From: Dermabacter vaginalis
GTDB lineage: Bacteria; Actinomycetota; Actinomycetes; Actinomycetales; Dermabacteraceae
Assembly: GCF_001678905.1 (NCBI RefSeq)
Contig: NZ_CP012117.1
Location: 2,294,001 to 2,358,000, forward strand
Length of the DNA stretch: 64,000 nucleotides
Direction of reading: 5' to 3'
This document shows positions 55,114 to 63,752 of this stretch, piece by piece. The position numbers were made by a program, and so were the translations under genes. Each line of letters begins with the position of its first letter. Within the stretch, counting starts at the first letter, position 1. The notes under the pieces were generated by a model. That model saw only the letters and a program-made list of their open reading frames with translations, did no database searches and had not been told where the DNA came from.

Positions 55114-55865
55114 GCGTCGATCCTGTAGAGGGCTCCTGTGCGCTCAGCATTCACATCGCCCGCGGGCAGATCGAACTCGATGTTTCCCGCGCGCAGGCCC
55201 ACGACGCGATCGGCACACTCGGTCGCGACCTTCGGGTCGTGGAGGCTCACGATGAGTGCGGCGCCCGTTGAGTCAACGACGCGCGTAAGGATCGCCATGA
55301 CTTCGCGCGCGCGGGCCGGATCGAGCGCGGCAATCGGCTCATCGGCGAGGATCAAGTCAGGCCGCTGCACAAGGATGCGGGCCAGCGCGACCCGCTGTTG
55401 CTCTCCCCCCGAGAGAAGTCCCGTGCGCCTCGAAGCGAGGTGGGCGATGCCGAGCTCCCGCATGGCGCTCTCGGCGATCTCGCGCTCGCGCGGGAAGGCG
55501 AGCGAGGTGAGAGCGCGAACACTCCCCCAACGGCCCAGGTTGCCCGCGAGAACGTTCTGGAGCGCCGAAAGTGGCTCGACGAGGTGGAGGCCCTGGTGGA
55601 CCGTGCCGATTCCGGCACGCGCGGCCCGAAGCTGCCGGCCGGAAAGCTCGGCGAGGTTCTTCCCCGCGATACGCACCGTTCCGGCACTCGGGCTCACGGC
55701 CGCCGTGCACACGCGCAGGAGTGTGCTCTTGCCCGCGCCGCTCGGGCCGATGAGCGCAACTCTTTCGCCGGGAGCAACGGTGAGGCTCCCGGCGAAAGCG
55801 CAACGTTCGCCAAAGCGCACCTCGACGTTCTCGAGGTGCGCTGCGGCCGTGTCGCGACCGGTCAT
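55110..55865 (-). CDS. phnC: Phosphonate-type ABC transporter ATPase
   Basis: A 251-residue ATPase starting at ATG 55865, one base after the phnD stop. Walker A GPSGAGKST, Q-loop GTVHQGLHLVEPLSALQN, signature LLSGGEQQRVALARILVQRPDL and Walker B LILADEPIAALDP are intact, in the PhnC/MetN-like layout with GxVHQ. It energises uptake by the PhnE-type permease encoded immediately downstream (ATGA overlap). Substrates for the family are phosphonates, phosphite or phosphate esters. Confidence 0.92.
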   Translation of the reverse strand: MTGRDTAAAHLENVEVRFGERCAFAGSLTVAPGERVALIGPSGAGKSTLLRVCTAAVSPSAGTVRIAGKNLAELSGRQLRAARAGIGTVHQGLHLVEPLSALQNVLAGNLGRWGSVRALTSLAFPREREIAESAMRELGIAHLASRRTGLLSGGEQQRVALARILVQRPDLILADEPIAALDPARAREVMAILTRVVDSTGAALIVSLHDPKVATECADRVVGLRAGNIEFDLPAGDVNAERTGALYRIDA

Positions 55866-55866
55866 G

Positions 55867-56769
55867 CTAGCCGAGCAGATCCAGTTTCTCGGCGGCCTCT
55901 TCGATGCGTGCGTAATCTTCGGGCTTCGCGTCGATGATGCTGCCAGCCTTGTAGAGGTCGAGCACGGCCTTGCCGTCCTCGTCCTCGTGCATCGCGAAGA
56001 GGGCGTCCTTGAGTTTCTGGGCAAAGCCCTCACCAAAGTCCTTCTCGGCCTCTTCCCGAAGGATCCAGTGGTAGTCGTGGAACGTGGGCGTCTCGAAAAC
56101 GGCGATGACCTTCTCGGTATCGACCGTGCCGTCTTCGAGGCGGCTCCTCCACACCTGCGCGTTCACGGCACCGCCCTCGTAGGTGCCGGCTTGCACGAGC
56201 TCGATGGTCTTATCGTGCGAGCCGGAGAAGCCTGGCTCGCCCGCGAGGTCACCCTCCTCGACACCCGCTTCGGCGAGGAATGACGACGGCATGAGGCGGC
56301 CCGAGGTCGAGGTCTCAGAACCGAACGTGAAGCGCTTACCGGCGAATGCCGAAAGGCCTGCAACCTCGCTCACGGGTTCAATCCCCGAATCCTTACTCGC
56401 GATGAAGATGCTCGTGAACTTTTCGTCGATATCGCGCTGACCGATGATCGTGACATCCGGGTTCTGCCTCCGGGCTTGCACCCCCGTGAGACCCCCGTAA
56501 AACACGAGGTCGAGATCGCCCGTGCCGAGCTGCGCGACCGACGCGGAGTAATCGGGAACGGCAACATACTCAACATCCCGTTCAAGCTTCTTCGCAAGAT
56601 ACTCGGCGAATGCTTCCTCACGTTCGGTGAGCACATCCGGGTCCTGATCCGGAATTGCGCTCACGCGAAGGGGGCGCGAGGAGTCCTCAGAAGATGACCC
56701 GCATGCGGCGAGAAAGGAAAGGGCGGGAAGTGCGGCGGCAGCCTGGATGACCCGGCGTCGCGAAACCAT
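55867..56769 (-). CDS. phnD: Phosphonate/phosphite/phosphate-binding lipoprotein
   Basis: A 300-residue PhnD-family binding protein with a lipobox ending LAAC (Cys23) after an RRR start. The fold is shown by RVSAIPDQDPDVLTEREEAFAEYLAKKL, VAQLGTGDLDLVFYGGLTGV and FGSETSTSGRLMPSSFLAEAG, the phosphoryl-group binding loop with S and T. Ligands in this family range from 2-aminoethylphosphonate to phosphite. It opens a phnD-phnC-phnE unit; only 32 bases separate it from the FUSC gene upstream, but a Shine-Dalgarno (AAGGA) and A-rich stretch precede the start. Confidence 0.92.
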   Translation of the reverse strand: MVSRRRVIQAAAALPALSFLAACGSSSEDSSRPLRVSAIPDQDPDVLTEREEAFAEYLAKKLERDVEYVAVPDYSASVAQLGTGDLDLVFYGGLTGVQARRQNPDVTIIGQRDIDEKFTSIFIASKDSGIEPVSEVAGLSAFAGKRFTFGSETSTSGRLMPSSFLAEAGVEEGDLAGEPGFSGSHDKTIELVQAGTYEGGAVNAQVWRSRLEDGTVDTEKVIAVFETPTFHDYHWILREEAEKDFGEGFAQKLKDALFAMHEDEDGKAVLDLYKAGSIIDAKPEDYARIEEAAEKLDLLG

Positions 56770-56801
56770 TAAAAAATCCTTATCAGCAGGGAGAACGGAC
56801 G

Positions 56802-57938
56802 TTATCGAATCTTACGCGACGCCCATCGACGCTCCACAATCAGCCCAAATACGACGACGGCGATACCGACGCAGGCACCGATCGACGTTTCAACGATGCG
56901 GGGAACAAGCATCTCGTAGTTTCGCTCCGGATTTGCGAGATGCACCATGAGCAGCGCGAGCGGAGTGACGAACACGAGCCCGAGCGAGTAATTGCGCGTG
57001 ACGAACATTTCCGCAAGGAACTGCATCACGACGATCCATACGACCGTTTGCCACGGCTCGCTCGGGAACGACATGAGGAACGCCGCAATCACGACACCGA
57101 GAACGGTCCCCACGACGCGATGGAGGGCGCGGTTGACTTGCCCTAGTCGACGCGTCTCGGAAAGTGGGGCGACGGCGGCCACCTGCGCCCAGTACGGCGA
57201 GGGGATCATAAGTGCGGTCGAAATGCTCCCCGCGAGTAGCGCCGCCGAAGAAAACCGCCCCGCATCCTGCACATAATCCGCGCGGGATACGCGCTCGGGC
57301 GCGGGAACCGCACGCCCCGTGTTAGCTTCACCGAGCACGTGAAAAAGCGCGCTAAACGCCAGGGAAATCACCACGCTTCCGCCGCCAACCAAGAGCGGCA
57401 CCCACAGGGGAAAGTTATGCGGGCTCGTGGCGATGGCGGTCGAAGCGAAAACGAAAAACAGCACGCCCCTTGGGCGCAAGCCAAAGCGGGGCACGAGGCC
57501 CGACGTCAGGGCGGCAACAATCGTGCCAACGATGACGACGATCCAGGCCCCGGGAAGCGTCGGCACGAGCGCCCCAACGTGACGCGCGGCCGTCGCAAAA
57601 ACCTCACACGCCACAAGGGCACTTCCCGCGATGGCTTGCTGGCGCACGCGTTCGCGCGTGGGCACGAATCGACCGTACAGAGAGCTGAAGGTGCCAAATG
57701 ACGCAAACAGCGAAAGGTCAAGGCGCCCCAGCAGAAGGAGAATCACGAGGGGAAGGGCCACCGAAAAGGAGATGCGCACGGCGGGGACGAACTCTCCCCG
57801 CGCCTCGCCAAGGGTCACAAATGTGCGGGCGCTCGAGCCCACGTGCTCTCTCGCTTCGGCAGGAATCGCGTGCAGAAATGTTCGGTGGTGGCGGGAAACG
57901 TGAGATTCAGGCACGTTCTTCAGGATAAAACCATCCAA
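56802..57938 (-). CDS. FUSC family membrane protein
   Basis: A 378-residue protein with two blocks of membrane helices (residues ~55-180 and ~225-370), as in the FUSC/aromatic acid exporter-like family (PFLA, AaeB). The core LGQVNRALHRVVGTVLGVVIAAFL is the family's conserved loop (RxxxRxxGTxxG). The N-terminal ~40 residues are soluble. Function is unknown in most members; efflux of aromatic or lipid-like compounds is suspected. It is co-directional with and 32 bases upstream of phnD. Confidence 0.82.
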   Translation of the reverse strand: MDGFILKNVPESHVSRHHRTFLHAIPAEAREHVGSSARTFVTLGEARGEFVPAVRISFSVALPLVILLLLGRLDLSLFASFGTFSSLYGRFVPTRERVRQQAIAGSALVACEVFATAARHVGALVPTLPGAWIVVIVGTIVAALTSGLVPRFGLRPRGVLFFVFASTAIATSPHNFPLWVPLLVGGGSVVISLAFSALFHVLGEANTGRAVPAPERVSRADYVQDAGRFSSAALLAGSISTALMIPSPYWAQVAAVAPLSETRRLGQVNRALHRVVGTVLGVVIAAFLMSFPSEPWQTVVWIVVMQFLAEMFVTRNYSLGLVFVTPLALLMVHLANPERNYEMLVPRIVETSIGACVGIAVVVFGLIVERRWASRKIR

Positions 57939-57967
57939 ATTGAACGTGCATCAGCGCTAGCGGAAAC

Positions 57968-58558
57968 TCACGCCGCGAGGTGTTCGATGAGGATCTTGAG
58001 GCCGAGGGCAATGAGCACCACGCCGCCGCCGATTTCGGCGGGTTTCCGAAAGCGGGCGCCGACCCGGTGACCAATGATGACCGCGAGGAAGGACAGCACG
58101 AAGGTGACGGCGGCGATCACGAGCGCGGCCTGAACGATGTTCACGGCGAGCACCGCGAACGGCACCCCGATCGCGGCGGCATCAATGCTCGTGCCAATTC
58201 CCAACACGAGAATCTTCTTGAGGTCGAAACCCGCATCTTCACGCTGTTCGCGAACATCCTCGGGGGCAAAGGCCTCGCGGATCATGAGGCCGCCGATAAG
58301 CGCGAGCAGCGCGAAGGCGATCCAGTGGTCGACGGGCGCGAGAATCTGCGAGAACTGCGACGCGAGGGCCCACCCGAGTACGGGCATGAACCCCTGGAAT
58401 GCGCCAAACACGACCGCGATGAGCACCGCGGCCCGGTAGGAGAGTTGCCGCATCTGGACGCCCTGCGTAAGTGCGGCGGCGAAGGCATCGGCGGCAAGGC
58501 CGATACCCACAAGAAGAATTGCGAAGATGTCCACGTTTTCCCACACTTTCGCGCCCAT
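57968..58558 (-). CDS. mntP: Manganese efflux pump MntP
   Basis: A 196-residue membrane protein of six helices with duplicated motifs: AADAFAAALTQGV in helix 1-2 and GIGTSIDAAAIGVP in the fourth, whose aspartates coordinate Mn2+. It exports excess manganese. Start ATG 58558 (MGAKVWENVDIF) is chosen; much longer readings upstream oppose the DtxR-family gene. It is divergent from that regulator, with 126 bases between starts, the arrangement expected if the regulator controls it in response to manganese. Confidence 0.92.
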   Translation of the reverse strand: MGAKVWENVDIFAILLVGIGLAADAFAAALTQGVQMRQLSYRAAVLIAVVFGAFQGFMPVLGWALASQFSQILAPVDHWIAFALLALIGGLMIREAFAPEDVREQREDAGFDLKKILVLGIGTSIDAAAIGVPFAVLAVNIVQAALVIAAVTFVLSFLAVIIGHRVGARFRKPAEIGGGVVLIALGLKILIEHLAA

Positions 58559-58637
58559 GACCGGTGTGTCTAGAGGAAACCGAAAGTGAGGACGTCCAAA
58601 CAATTTGACGGACCCTATCTCGCGGGCGATTCTTGAA

Positions 58638-58665
58638 GCGGGCCGAAGGGCCCTTCGCTGCCCGC
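58638..58665. promoter_or_regulatory. 28-base dyad in the leader of the DtxR-family gene
   Basis: Outer arms GCGGGC / GCCCGC enclose a perfect palindrome CGAAGGGCCCTTCG with CT in between. It ends 19 bases before the ATG at 58685 and lies between the divergent mntP and regulator genes. It could be a regulator operator or an RNA hairpin affecting the leader. Confidence 0.5.
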
Positions 58666-58684
58666 GCATGAGAGGCCCCTCCCC

Positions 58685-59365
58685 ATGAAAGCCACGTCGG
58701 AACCAACCAGGGTCACCGAGGACTACCTCGCTGTGATCTGGAAGGCAACCGAATGGCCAGACGACGGGCACACCCCCGCTACGAGTGCGATCGCTTCCGC
58801 ACTCGGCGTCTCGCTCTCGACTGTTTCCGCGCAACTCAAACGCCTCGCGGGCGACGGCCTCCTCGACTATCGCCCCTACGGCGCGATCACCCTCACGAGC
58901 GAGGGCGAGAAAATCGCCCGCGAGGTCGTGCGACGCCACCGCATTCTTGAGACTTTCCTCGTGGAACACCTCGGATTCGCGTGGGACGAAGTGCACGAAG
59001 AAGCGGACCGGCTCGAACACGCGACGAGCGACAGGCTCATCGCACGCATGGACGATCTTCTCGGGCACCCCGCGGTCGATCCGCACGGGGACCCCATCCC
59101 GTGCGATATTCACGAGGCACCGTCACCGGGGGTCCCTCTCGCTCGCTGCGTGGAGGGGCAAAGGCTCGTTGTCTCGCGGGTCTCCGACGAAAACCCGGAC
59201 ATCCTGCGCTACTGCGCGAAGCGTGGCCTCGCACCCGGGGCGCACCTCACGATTCTCGAGAGGCTTGACTCGACGGGCCTCATGAGCATCGAGATGGAGC
59301 AAGGGCAGGTCGAACTGAGTGCCCAGATCGCCGGCGCGATCAGGGCGGTACCCAAAGGCGATTAA
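58685..59365 (+). CDS. mntR: DtxR family metal-dependent regulator (MntR/IdeR-like)
   Basis: A 226-residue regulator with the DtxR layout: winged helix-turn-helix (VTEDYLAVIWKATEW... ALGVSLSTVSAQLKRLAGDGLLDYRPYG), a dimerisation domain with the metal site (EFLVEHLGFAWDEVHEEADRLEHATS), and a C-terminal SH3-like domain (~150-225). Because it faces mntP, I infer a manganese-responsive role; iron-responsive IdeR-type function is the alternative. Its last bases overlap the convergent TetR gene by 4 bp. Confidence 0.88.
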   Translation: MKATSEPTRVTEDYLAVIWKATEWPDDGHTPATSAIASALGVSLSTVSAQLKRLAGDGLLDYRPYGAITLTSEGEKIAREVVRRHRILETFLVEHLGFAWDEVHEEADRLEHATSDRLIARMDDLLGHPAVDPHGDPIPCDIHEAPSPGVPLARCVEGQRLVVSRVSDENPDILRYCAKRGLAPGAHLTILERLDSTGLMSIEMEQGQVELSAQIAGAIRAVPKGD

Positions 59366-59922
59366 GCGCGCTGCTCGCGCGCCTCGGCACGCGCCACGAG
59401 GCGCTCGACGAGCTTTGCCCGGTTGGCTTCGGAAATCGGGCGTCCACTGAGGTGGTTGTATACCCACAGCCCCGCACTCAGAACGTGATCCTCGAGACGC
59501 TCAAGATCCTCATCACTCTCAACATTTTCACTCGGGTTGAGGAGCCAGCGCTCGTCAATCTCATCCCAGGCCCTCTCATAGTCATGATGGCTAAGCGCCT
59601 GGATGTTGAGGAGAATCTCGGCGAGTGGTTCTTCGCGCTCGAGCGCACTGACGAGCGCGCGCTCTCGCTGTGCCTGCGTGAGGTCCTCGGGGGCTTTGCC
59701 GCCGCTTACGCGAACAAGCTCGCGCTCCCACAGGTGCGCGGCGTACCGGTGAAGCTCGATGAGGAGGTCGTGGCGCGACGGAAAGTGGTAGATCAGGCCC
59801 GACTTCGACATTCCGCTCGCTTCCGCGAGCGAATCGAACGTGAGTCCCTCGACGCCACCGCACTCGGTGACGAGGTGGTAGGCGACCTTGAGGGCGAACT
59901 CTTTCTTGCTGGTTCTGGGCAT
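59362..59922 (-). CDS. TetR family regulator
   Basis: A 186-residue regulator. The N-terminal helix-turn-helix is clear (KKEFALKVAYHLVTECGGVEGLTFDSLAEASGMSKSGLIYHFPSRHDLLIEL). The ligand domain has no recognisable signature. Its start lies 49 bases from the dyad at 59971-59985, which is probably its own operator. It is divergent from the second TetR gene. Likely target: itself and possibly the YhgE operon. Confidence 0.88.
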   Translation of the reverse strand: MPRTSKKEFALKVAYHLVTECGGVEGLTFDSLAEASGMSKSGLIYHFPSRHDLLIELHRYAAHLWERELVRVSGGKAPEDLTQAQRERALVSALEREEPLAEILLNIQALSHHDYERAWDEIDERWLLNPSENVESDEDLERLEDHVLSAGLWVYNHLSGRPISEANRAKLVERLVARAEAREQRA

Positions 59923-59970
59923 GGGGGTCCTAGGGGCGGGGATCAGCGGTGAGGGGATTGCTTTTCAAAA

Positions 59971-59985
59971 TAACAACGTTTGTTA
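59971..59985. promoter_or_regulatory. Dyad operator upstream of the TetR gene
   Basis: TAACAACGTTTGTTA: perfect 6-base arms TAACAA / TTGTTA around CGT, 49 bases before the regulator's start, a typical size for TetR operators. Confidence 0.6.
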
Positions 59986-60029
59986 CCGTCCGTGGCGGAT
60001 AGCGACTGAACGCGAGGTATGCCACATTT

Positions 60030-60066
60030 CTTACAGACGTAAGCGACATCTCTTTACATCTGTAAA
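60030..60066. promoter_or_regulatory. Pair of related TTAC/GTAA dyads upstream of the second TetR gene
   Basis: Two dyads: CTTACAGACGTAAG (60030-60043) and TTTACATCTGTAAA (60053-60066, perfect 6-base arms). A single half-site CCTGTAAATA is seen at 60105-60114, just before the start at 60134. The spacing of 23 bases (about two turns) between the two dyads fits cooperative binding by one repressor. Confidence 0.6.
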
Positions 60067-60133
60067 TCACTGGTCTACTTTTGATCCGGTCGAAAAGACT
60101 GACACCTGTAAATAAGAGCAGAGTCGAGGCCCC

Positions 60134-60787
60134 ATGTCTGTCCTGTACGCCGCCAGGCGCGCCCTCGTCCATCGCGACGAGGAACTCCCGATCGATCCGC
60201 GAGCCCAAAAATCACGCGAATCGCTCATCCGCGTCATGATCGACGCCCTCGACGACAACCCGCAGCCACCGAGCGTCTCCGAACTCGTGCGACGCGCCGG
60301 CGCGAGCCGACCCACGTTCTACCAGCACTTCGGAGATATCCCAACGCTCATGCATGCGGCGGCCATGGAACGCCTCGAAGAGGTTTTCGCGATGCTGCCC
60401 CAGCAGGCGTCGGACCCCACGGAGCCCACAAGCCCCACCGACTTCCCCGACAACTGGACCCGCTTTGCGGCCGAAAGCCTCACGGCGCTCTTCACGCACC
60501 TGAGCGAAAACCGCGCGTTCTACCTCGCGGTTCTTGACGGCCCGAGCGGGCGTGCCGCCGAAAGCGAACTCACGCGATTCCTCGCGGGGCGTATGCTCGG
60601 CTTCGCCACGCTCCGCGACGCGCTCACCCGCCTCACGGGCCCCCGCGCCGCACGCTACGCCGAATTCCTTTCGGCGGGCCTCCTCTCGCAAGCAACCAAG
60701 GACCTCCGCGATGACCTCCCGGTCACCGCGATGGTCGAAACGACGACCGATTTCCTCGCGGCCGCGACCGGCCTCAAAGCCGCCTAA
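60134..60787 (+). CDS. TetR family regulator, first gene of the YhgE operon
   Basis: A 217-residue TetR-like protein: the N-terminal arm (LPIDPRAQKSRESLIRVMIDAL) leads to VSELVRRAGASRPTFYQHFGDIPTLMHA, the helix-turn-helix. It ends 12 bases before the YhgE gene, whose Shine-Dalgarno lies in that gap, so both are co-transcribed. The upstream dyads indicate autoregulation of the unit. Ligand unknown; membrane stress or a hydrophobic compound is plausible since these units usually control Pip/YhgE-type or MMPL proteins. Confidence 0.88.
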   Translation: MSVLYAARRALVHRDEELPIDPRAQKSRESLIRVMIDALDDNPQPPSVSELVRRAGASRPTFYQHFGDIPTLMHAAAMERLEEVFAMLPQQASDPTEPTSPTDFPDNWTRFAAESLTALFTHLSENRAFYLAVLDGPSGRAAESELTRFLAGRMLGFATLRDALTRLTGPRAARYAEFLSAGLLSQATKDLRDDLPVTAMVETTTDFLAAATGLKAA

Positions 60788-60799
60788 GGAGCACGTTTC

Positions 60800-63676
60800 A
60801 TGTCACAAGCCACCAGAGAGGCCTCGCGCAAAGCCAAAGCCAACTCGATCGCGCGTCGCCTTCGCAATTCAGGCAACAGCCTCTCCATCATCCGCATCAT
60901 GATCCTCGTGATCGGCGTCTCGCTCGTCCCGCTCGTCTACGCTGCGCTTCTCACGTGGTCGAACGTCGACCCCATCAACCGGCTTCACCAGGTCCCCGCG
61001 GCCGTCGTCAACCTCGACAAGGGCAACACCGACCCCGACCTCGATCTCGGCGACGAGCTCACCGACGAACTCCTCGATTCGACCGCGAACAACAACCTCG
61101 ACTGGACGGAAATGTCCGAGTCGCGCGCCAACAAGGCGCTCCAGGACGGCGAGGTCTACGCGGTCTTGAGAATCCCCGAGAACTTCAGCAGCAATGTCGC
61201 CTCGGTCGGAAACGACGACCCCTCGACGGCAGTCAAAGCTCAGCTCTCGATCACGACCAATGACGCGAAGAACATGATCTCGGGCAACCTCGCCCAGACC
61301 ATCCTCACGAAGGTCACCGACTCGCTCAACGAAAAGGTGAGCGACGAATACCTGCACAACATCTACGCGGGCTTCAACGACATGCACGACTCGCTCTCGG
61401 AAGCCGAGGACGGCGCAGGCCAACTCGCTGACGGTTCTTCCGACGCGAAAGACGGCGCCGACAAGCTCGCCGACGGCACCGCAACCGCGAAAGACGGTTC
61501 GAGCCAACTTGCCGACGGCACCGCCACCGCGAAGAACGGCTCCGGCAAACTCGTCGTGGGTCTCGGTGACCTCAAGGACGGCGCCGTCAAGCTTTCGAGT
61601 GGCGCTTCCACGCTTGCGAACGGCACGACGCAGCTCAAGGACGCGACGGGCCGCGCCGCTTCCGGCGCGGGTGATCTCGCGAACGGCGTGGGCCGACTCG
61701 ACTCTGCCGCAGGCCAGCTCAACGACGGCGCAACCAAGGTCAATGCCGGCGCGCTGCGCTTGCGTGACGGCCTCACTAACGCTCAGGATGGCTCGGCGAA
61801 GATCGCTGCTGGCCTCAACGAACTGAACTCGAAGACGTCGATCCTTCCCGGTGCGGTCGCGGAACTCAAGAACGGGTCGGCGGCGCTTGCCGACGGTTCC
61901 GAACTCATCGCCGAGCGTATGGAGGACCTGAGCGAGCGCGGTCCCGAGATCGTGGACGACCTGCACAAGGTCAAGGACAAGACGCGCGGTGCGCACGATG
62001 AGGCCGTTGAACTCAAAAAGCTCACGGTCGAAGATGTCGAAGGCACCGAGGACTACGCGGAATCGCTCGCGGATATTCAAGCGCACTGGGATGAAATGGA
62101 TCCCGACCAGCAGAAGCTTATGATCGATGGTCTCAAGGACGGCGCCGATCAAATCGCCGAGCGTTCCCGGAAGATCAACGCGGGCGTAAGCGACCTCGAC
62201 CTCAAGATCATCGTTCCGCTCGATGTGGCCGCGCACGCTCTCGACAACAAGGTCAACGAGCTGCCCGCGCTGTTCGACCACGCGGCTGCAAAGTCGCGGG
62301 AAGTCGCAGACAAGTTCAAGCGGCTCGACGACGGCGTTGGCAAACTCGACGCGAAATCGACCGAGCTTGTGGATGGCATCAACCAGCTCGCCACTGGCGC
62401 GAACACACTCGACGACGGGCTCGGCAAGCTCTCGAATGGTGCCGGCGACCTCACAGACGGCACGGGTCGCTTGGCCGATGGCACAGGCCAGCTCAAGGAC
62501 GGTACGGGCACCGCACTCGCGGGCGCTTCGGCCCTCGCCGATGGCGCGGGCAAGCTCGACGCCGCGAGCGGGAAGCTCAACGATGGCGCGCAGCGCCTCG
62601 CGAGCGGAACGGGCGACCTCACGAACGGCGCGTCGAAGCTCAAGGACGGCGCGACTAAGCTCGACGGCGGTATTGGCAAGCTCAACGATGGCGCGGTCAA
62701 ACTCAACGACGGCATCGGTCAACTCGACGACGGTGCTCACAAACTCGGAGGCGGCCTCGGTGACCTCAAGGACGGCGCGAATGAGCTTCACGACGGTCTT
62801 GCTGCCGGTGTCGAAGAAGTTCCGAATTACAACACGTCCGAGAAGGATCACCTCGCGAGTGTCGCCGCGCAGCAAGTCGACCTCTCGAAGCACCGTTTGC
62901 ACGAAGTGAAGAGTTACGGCTACGGCCTTGGCCCGTACTTCATGACGCTCTCGCTGTGGATCGGCGCGCTTGCGTTCTTCCTCGTATTCCCGGCCCTGAG
63001 CGGTCGCCGCGTGGGCAGCAACATGCCCGCGGCGATGGTCGCCCTCGCGAGCTACCTTCCGAGCGCGTTCGTGAGCCTGCTCCAGTCGGTGCTCATGGTC
63101 TCAACCGTGCACTTCCTCGTGGGCATCGACATGGTGCGTCTCGGCCAGGCGTTCCTCATTTCGTTCATCGCCTCGCTGACGTTCATGGCACTCAACCAGG
63201 CACTCGTCGCGTGCTTCGGCCCCGTGGGGCGGTTTATGTCGCTCATCTTCACGGTGCTCCAGCTCGCCTCGGCAGGTGCGACCTATCCGATCGAGACGAC
63301 CCCGAAGCTCTTCCAGATGATTAGCCCGTACTTGCCGTTCACGTCCGTTGTGAACGCGCTCAGGGTGGCGATTGCTGGTGGAGACATCAACTTCGCCCAC
63401 GTCATCTGGGTCATGGTCGCGTACGCGGCGGTGGCGGCGGTGATGCTCGTGTTGGGCGTCCGCGCGAAACGCCGGGTCGAGAAGCTCAAGGAGAAGATCC
63501 ATGACCGCGTCGAGAGCGCTGAGCGCGAGGATGGGTCCGCGACTGAGACGGCGGAAGGCTCCGAAGGAGCAGTAGATCCCGACGGTCCCTCAGAAAGTGC
63601 GGAGGAGCCGGAGGACGCCGAAGCTCCTCGGGGAGAGGAAGGCACCGACTCTTCGGCTCCGGAGCAGGAAGCCTGA
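60800..63676 (+). CDS. YhgE/Pip family membrane protein
   Basis: A 958-residue protein. An N-terminal helix (~30-53) is followed by a large extracytoplasmic domain (55-700) and five or six C-terminal helices (~705-905), then a charged tail rich in Glu (~905-958). The large domain has two long runs of short repeats of the type L-A-D-G-x-x-x-L (for example ADGTATAKDGSSQLADG and KLNDGAVKLNDGIGQLDDG), residues ~205-380 and ~540-690, as in the Pip/YhgE phage-infection and type VII-linked membrane proteins. The repeats probably fold as an extended coiled-coil stalk reaching the wall. Possible roles: phage receptor, type VII secretion partner, envelope protein. Upstream TetR regulator is co-transcribed. 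Confidence 0.88.
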   Translation: MSQATREASRKAKANSIARRLRNSGNSLSIIRIMILVIGVSLVPLVYAALLTWSNVDPINRLHQVPAAVVNLDKGNTDPDLDLGDELTDELLDSTANNNLDWTEMSESRANKALQDGEVYAVLRIPENFSSNVASVGNDDPSTAVKAQLSITTNDAKNMISGNLAQTILTKVTDSLNEKVSDEYLHNIYAGFNDMHDSLSEAEDGAGQLADGSSDAKDGADKLADGTATAKDGSSQLADGTATAKNGSGKLVVGLGDLKDGAVKLSSGASTLANGTTQLKDATGRAASGAGDLANGVGRLDSAAGQLNDGATKVNAGALRLRDGLTNAQDGSAKIAAGLNELNSKTSILPGAVAELKNGSAALADGSELIAERMEDLSERGPEIVDDLHKVKDKTRGAHDEAVELKKLTVEDVEGTEDYAESLADIQAHWDEMDPDQQKLMIDGLKDGADQIAERSRKINAGVSDLDLKIIVPLDVAAHALDNKVNELPALFDHAAAKSREVADKFKRLDDGVGKLDAKSTELVDGINQLATGANTLDDGLGKLSNGAGDLTDGTGRLADGTGQLKDGTGTALAGASALADGAGKLDAASGKLNDGAQRLASGTGDLTNGASKLKDGATKLDGGIGKLNDGAVKLNDGIGQLDDGAHKLGGGLGDLKDGANELHDGLAAGVEEVPNYNTSEKDHLASVAAQQVDLSKHRLHEVKSYGYGLGPYFMTLSLWIGALAFFLVFPALSGRRVGSNMPAAMVALASYLPSAFVSLLQSVLMVSTVHFLVGIDMVRLGQAFLISFIASLTFMALNQALVACFGPVGRFMSLIFTVLQLASAGATYPIETTPKLFQMISPYLPFTSVVNALRVAIAGGDINFAHVIWVMVAYAAVAAVMLVLGVRAKRRVEKLKEKIHDRVESAEREDGSATETAEGSEGAVDPDGPSESAEEPEDAEAPRGEEGTDSSAPEQEA

Positions 63677-63752
63677 GTAGCACCGGGCGCGAGTTATTCA
63701 CAATCGGGGTCCGACGCCCGCCAGGGCTCACCTGTTTCCGTAGGATCGAAGC

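Noticed and set aside
60869-62902. Minus-strand frame of 677 codons opposite the YhgE-type gene
   Set aside because: It mirrors the repeats of the real gene and has no independent features.
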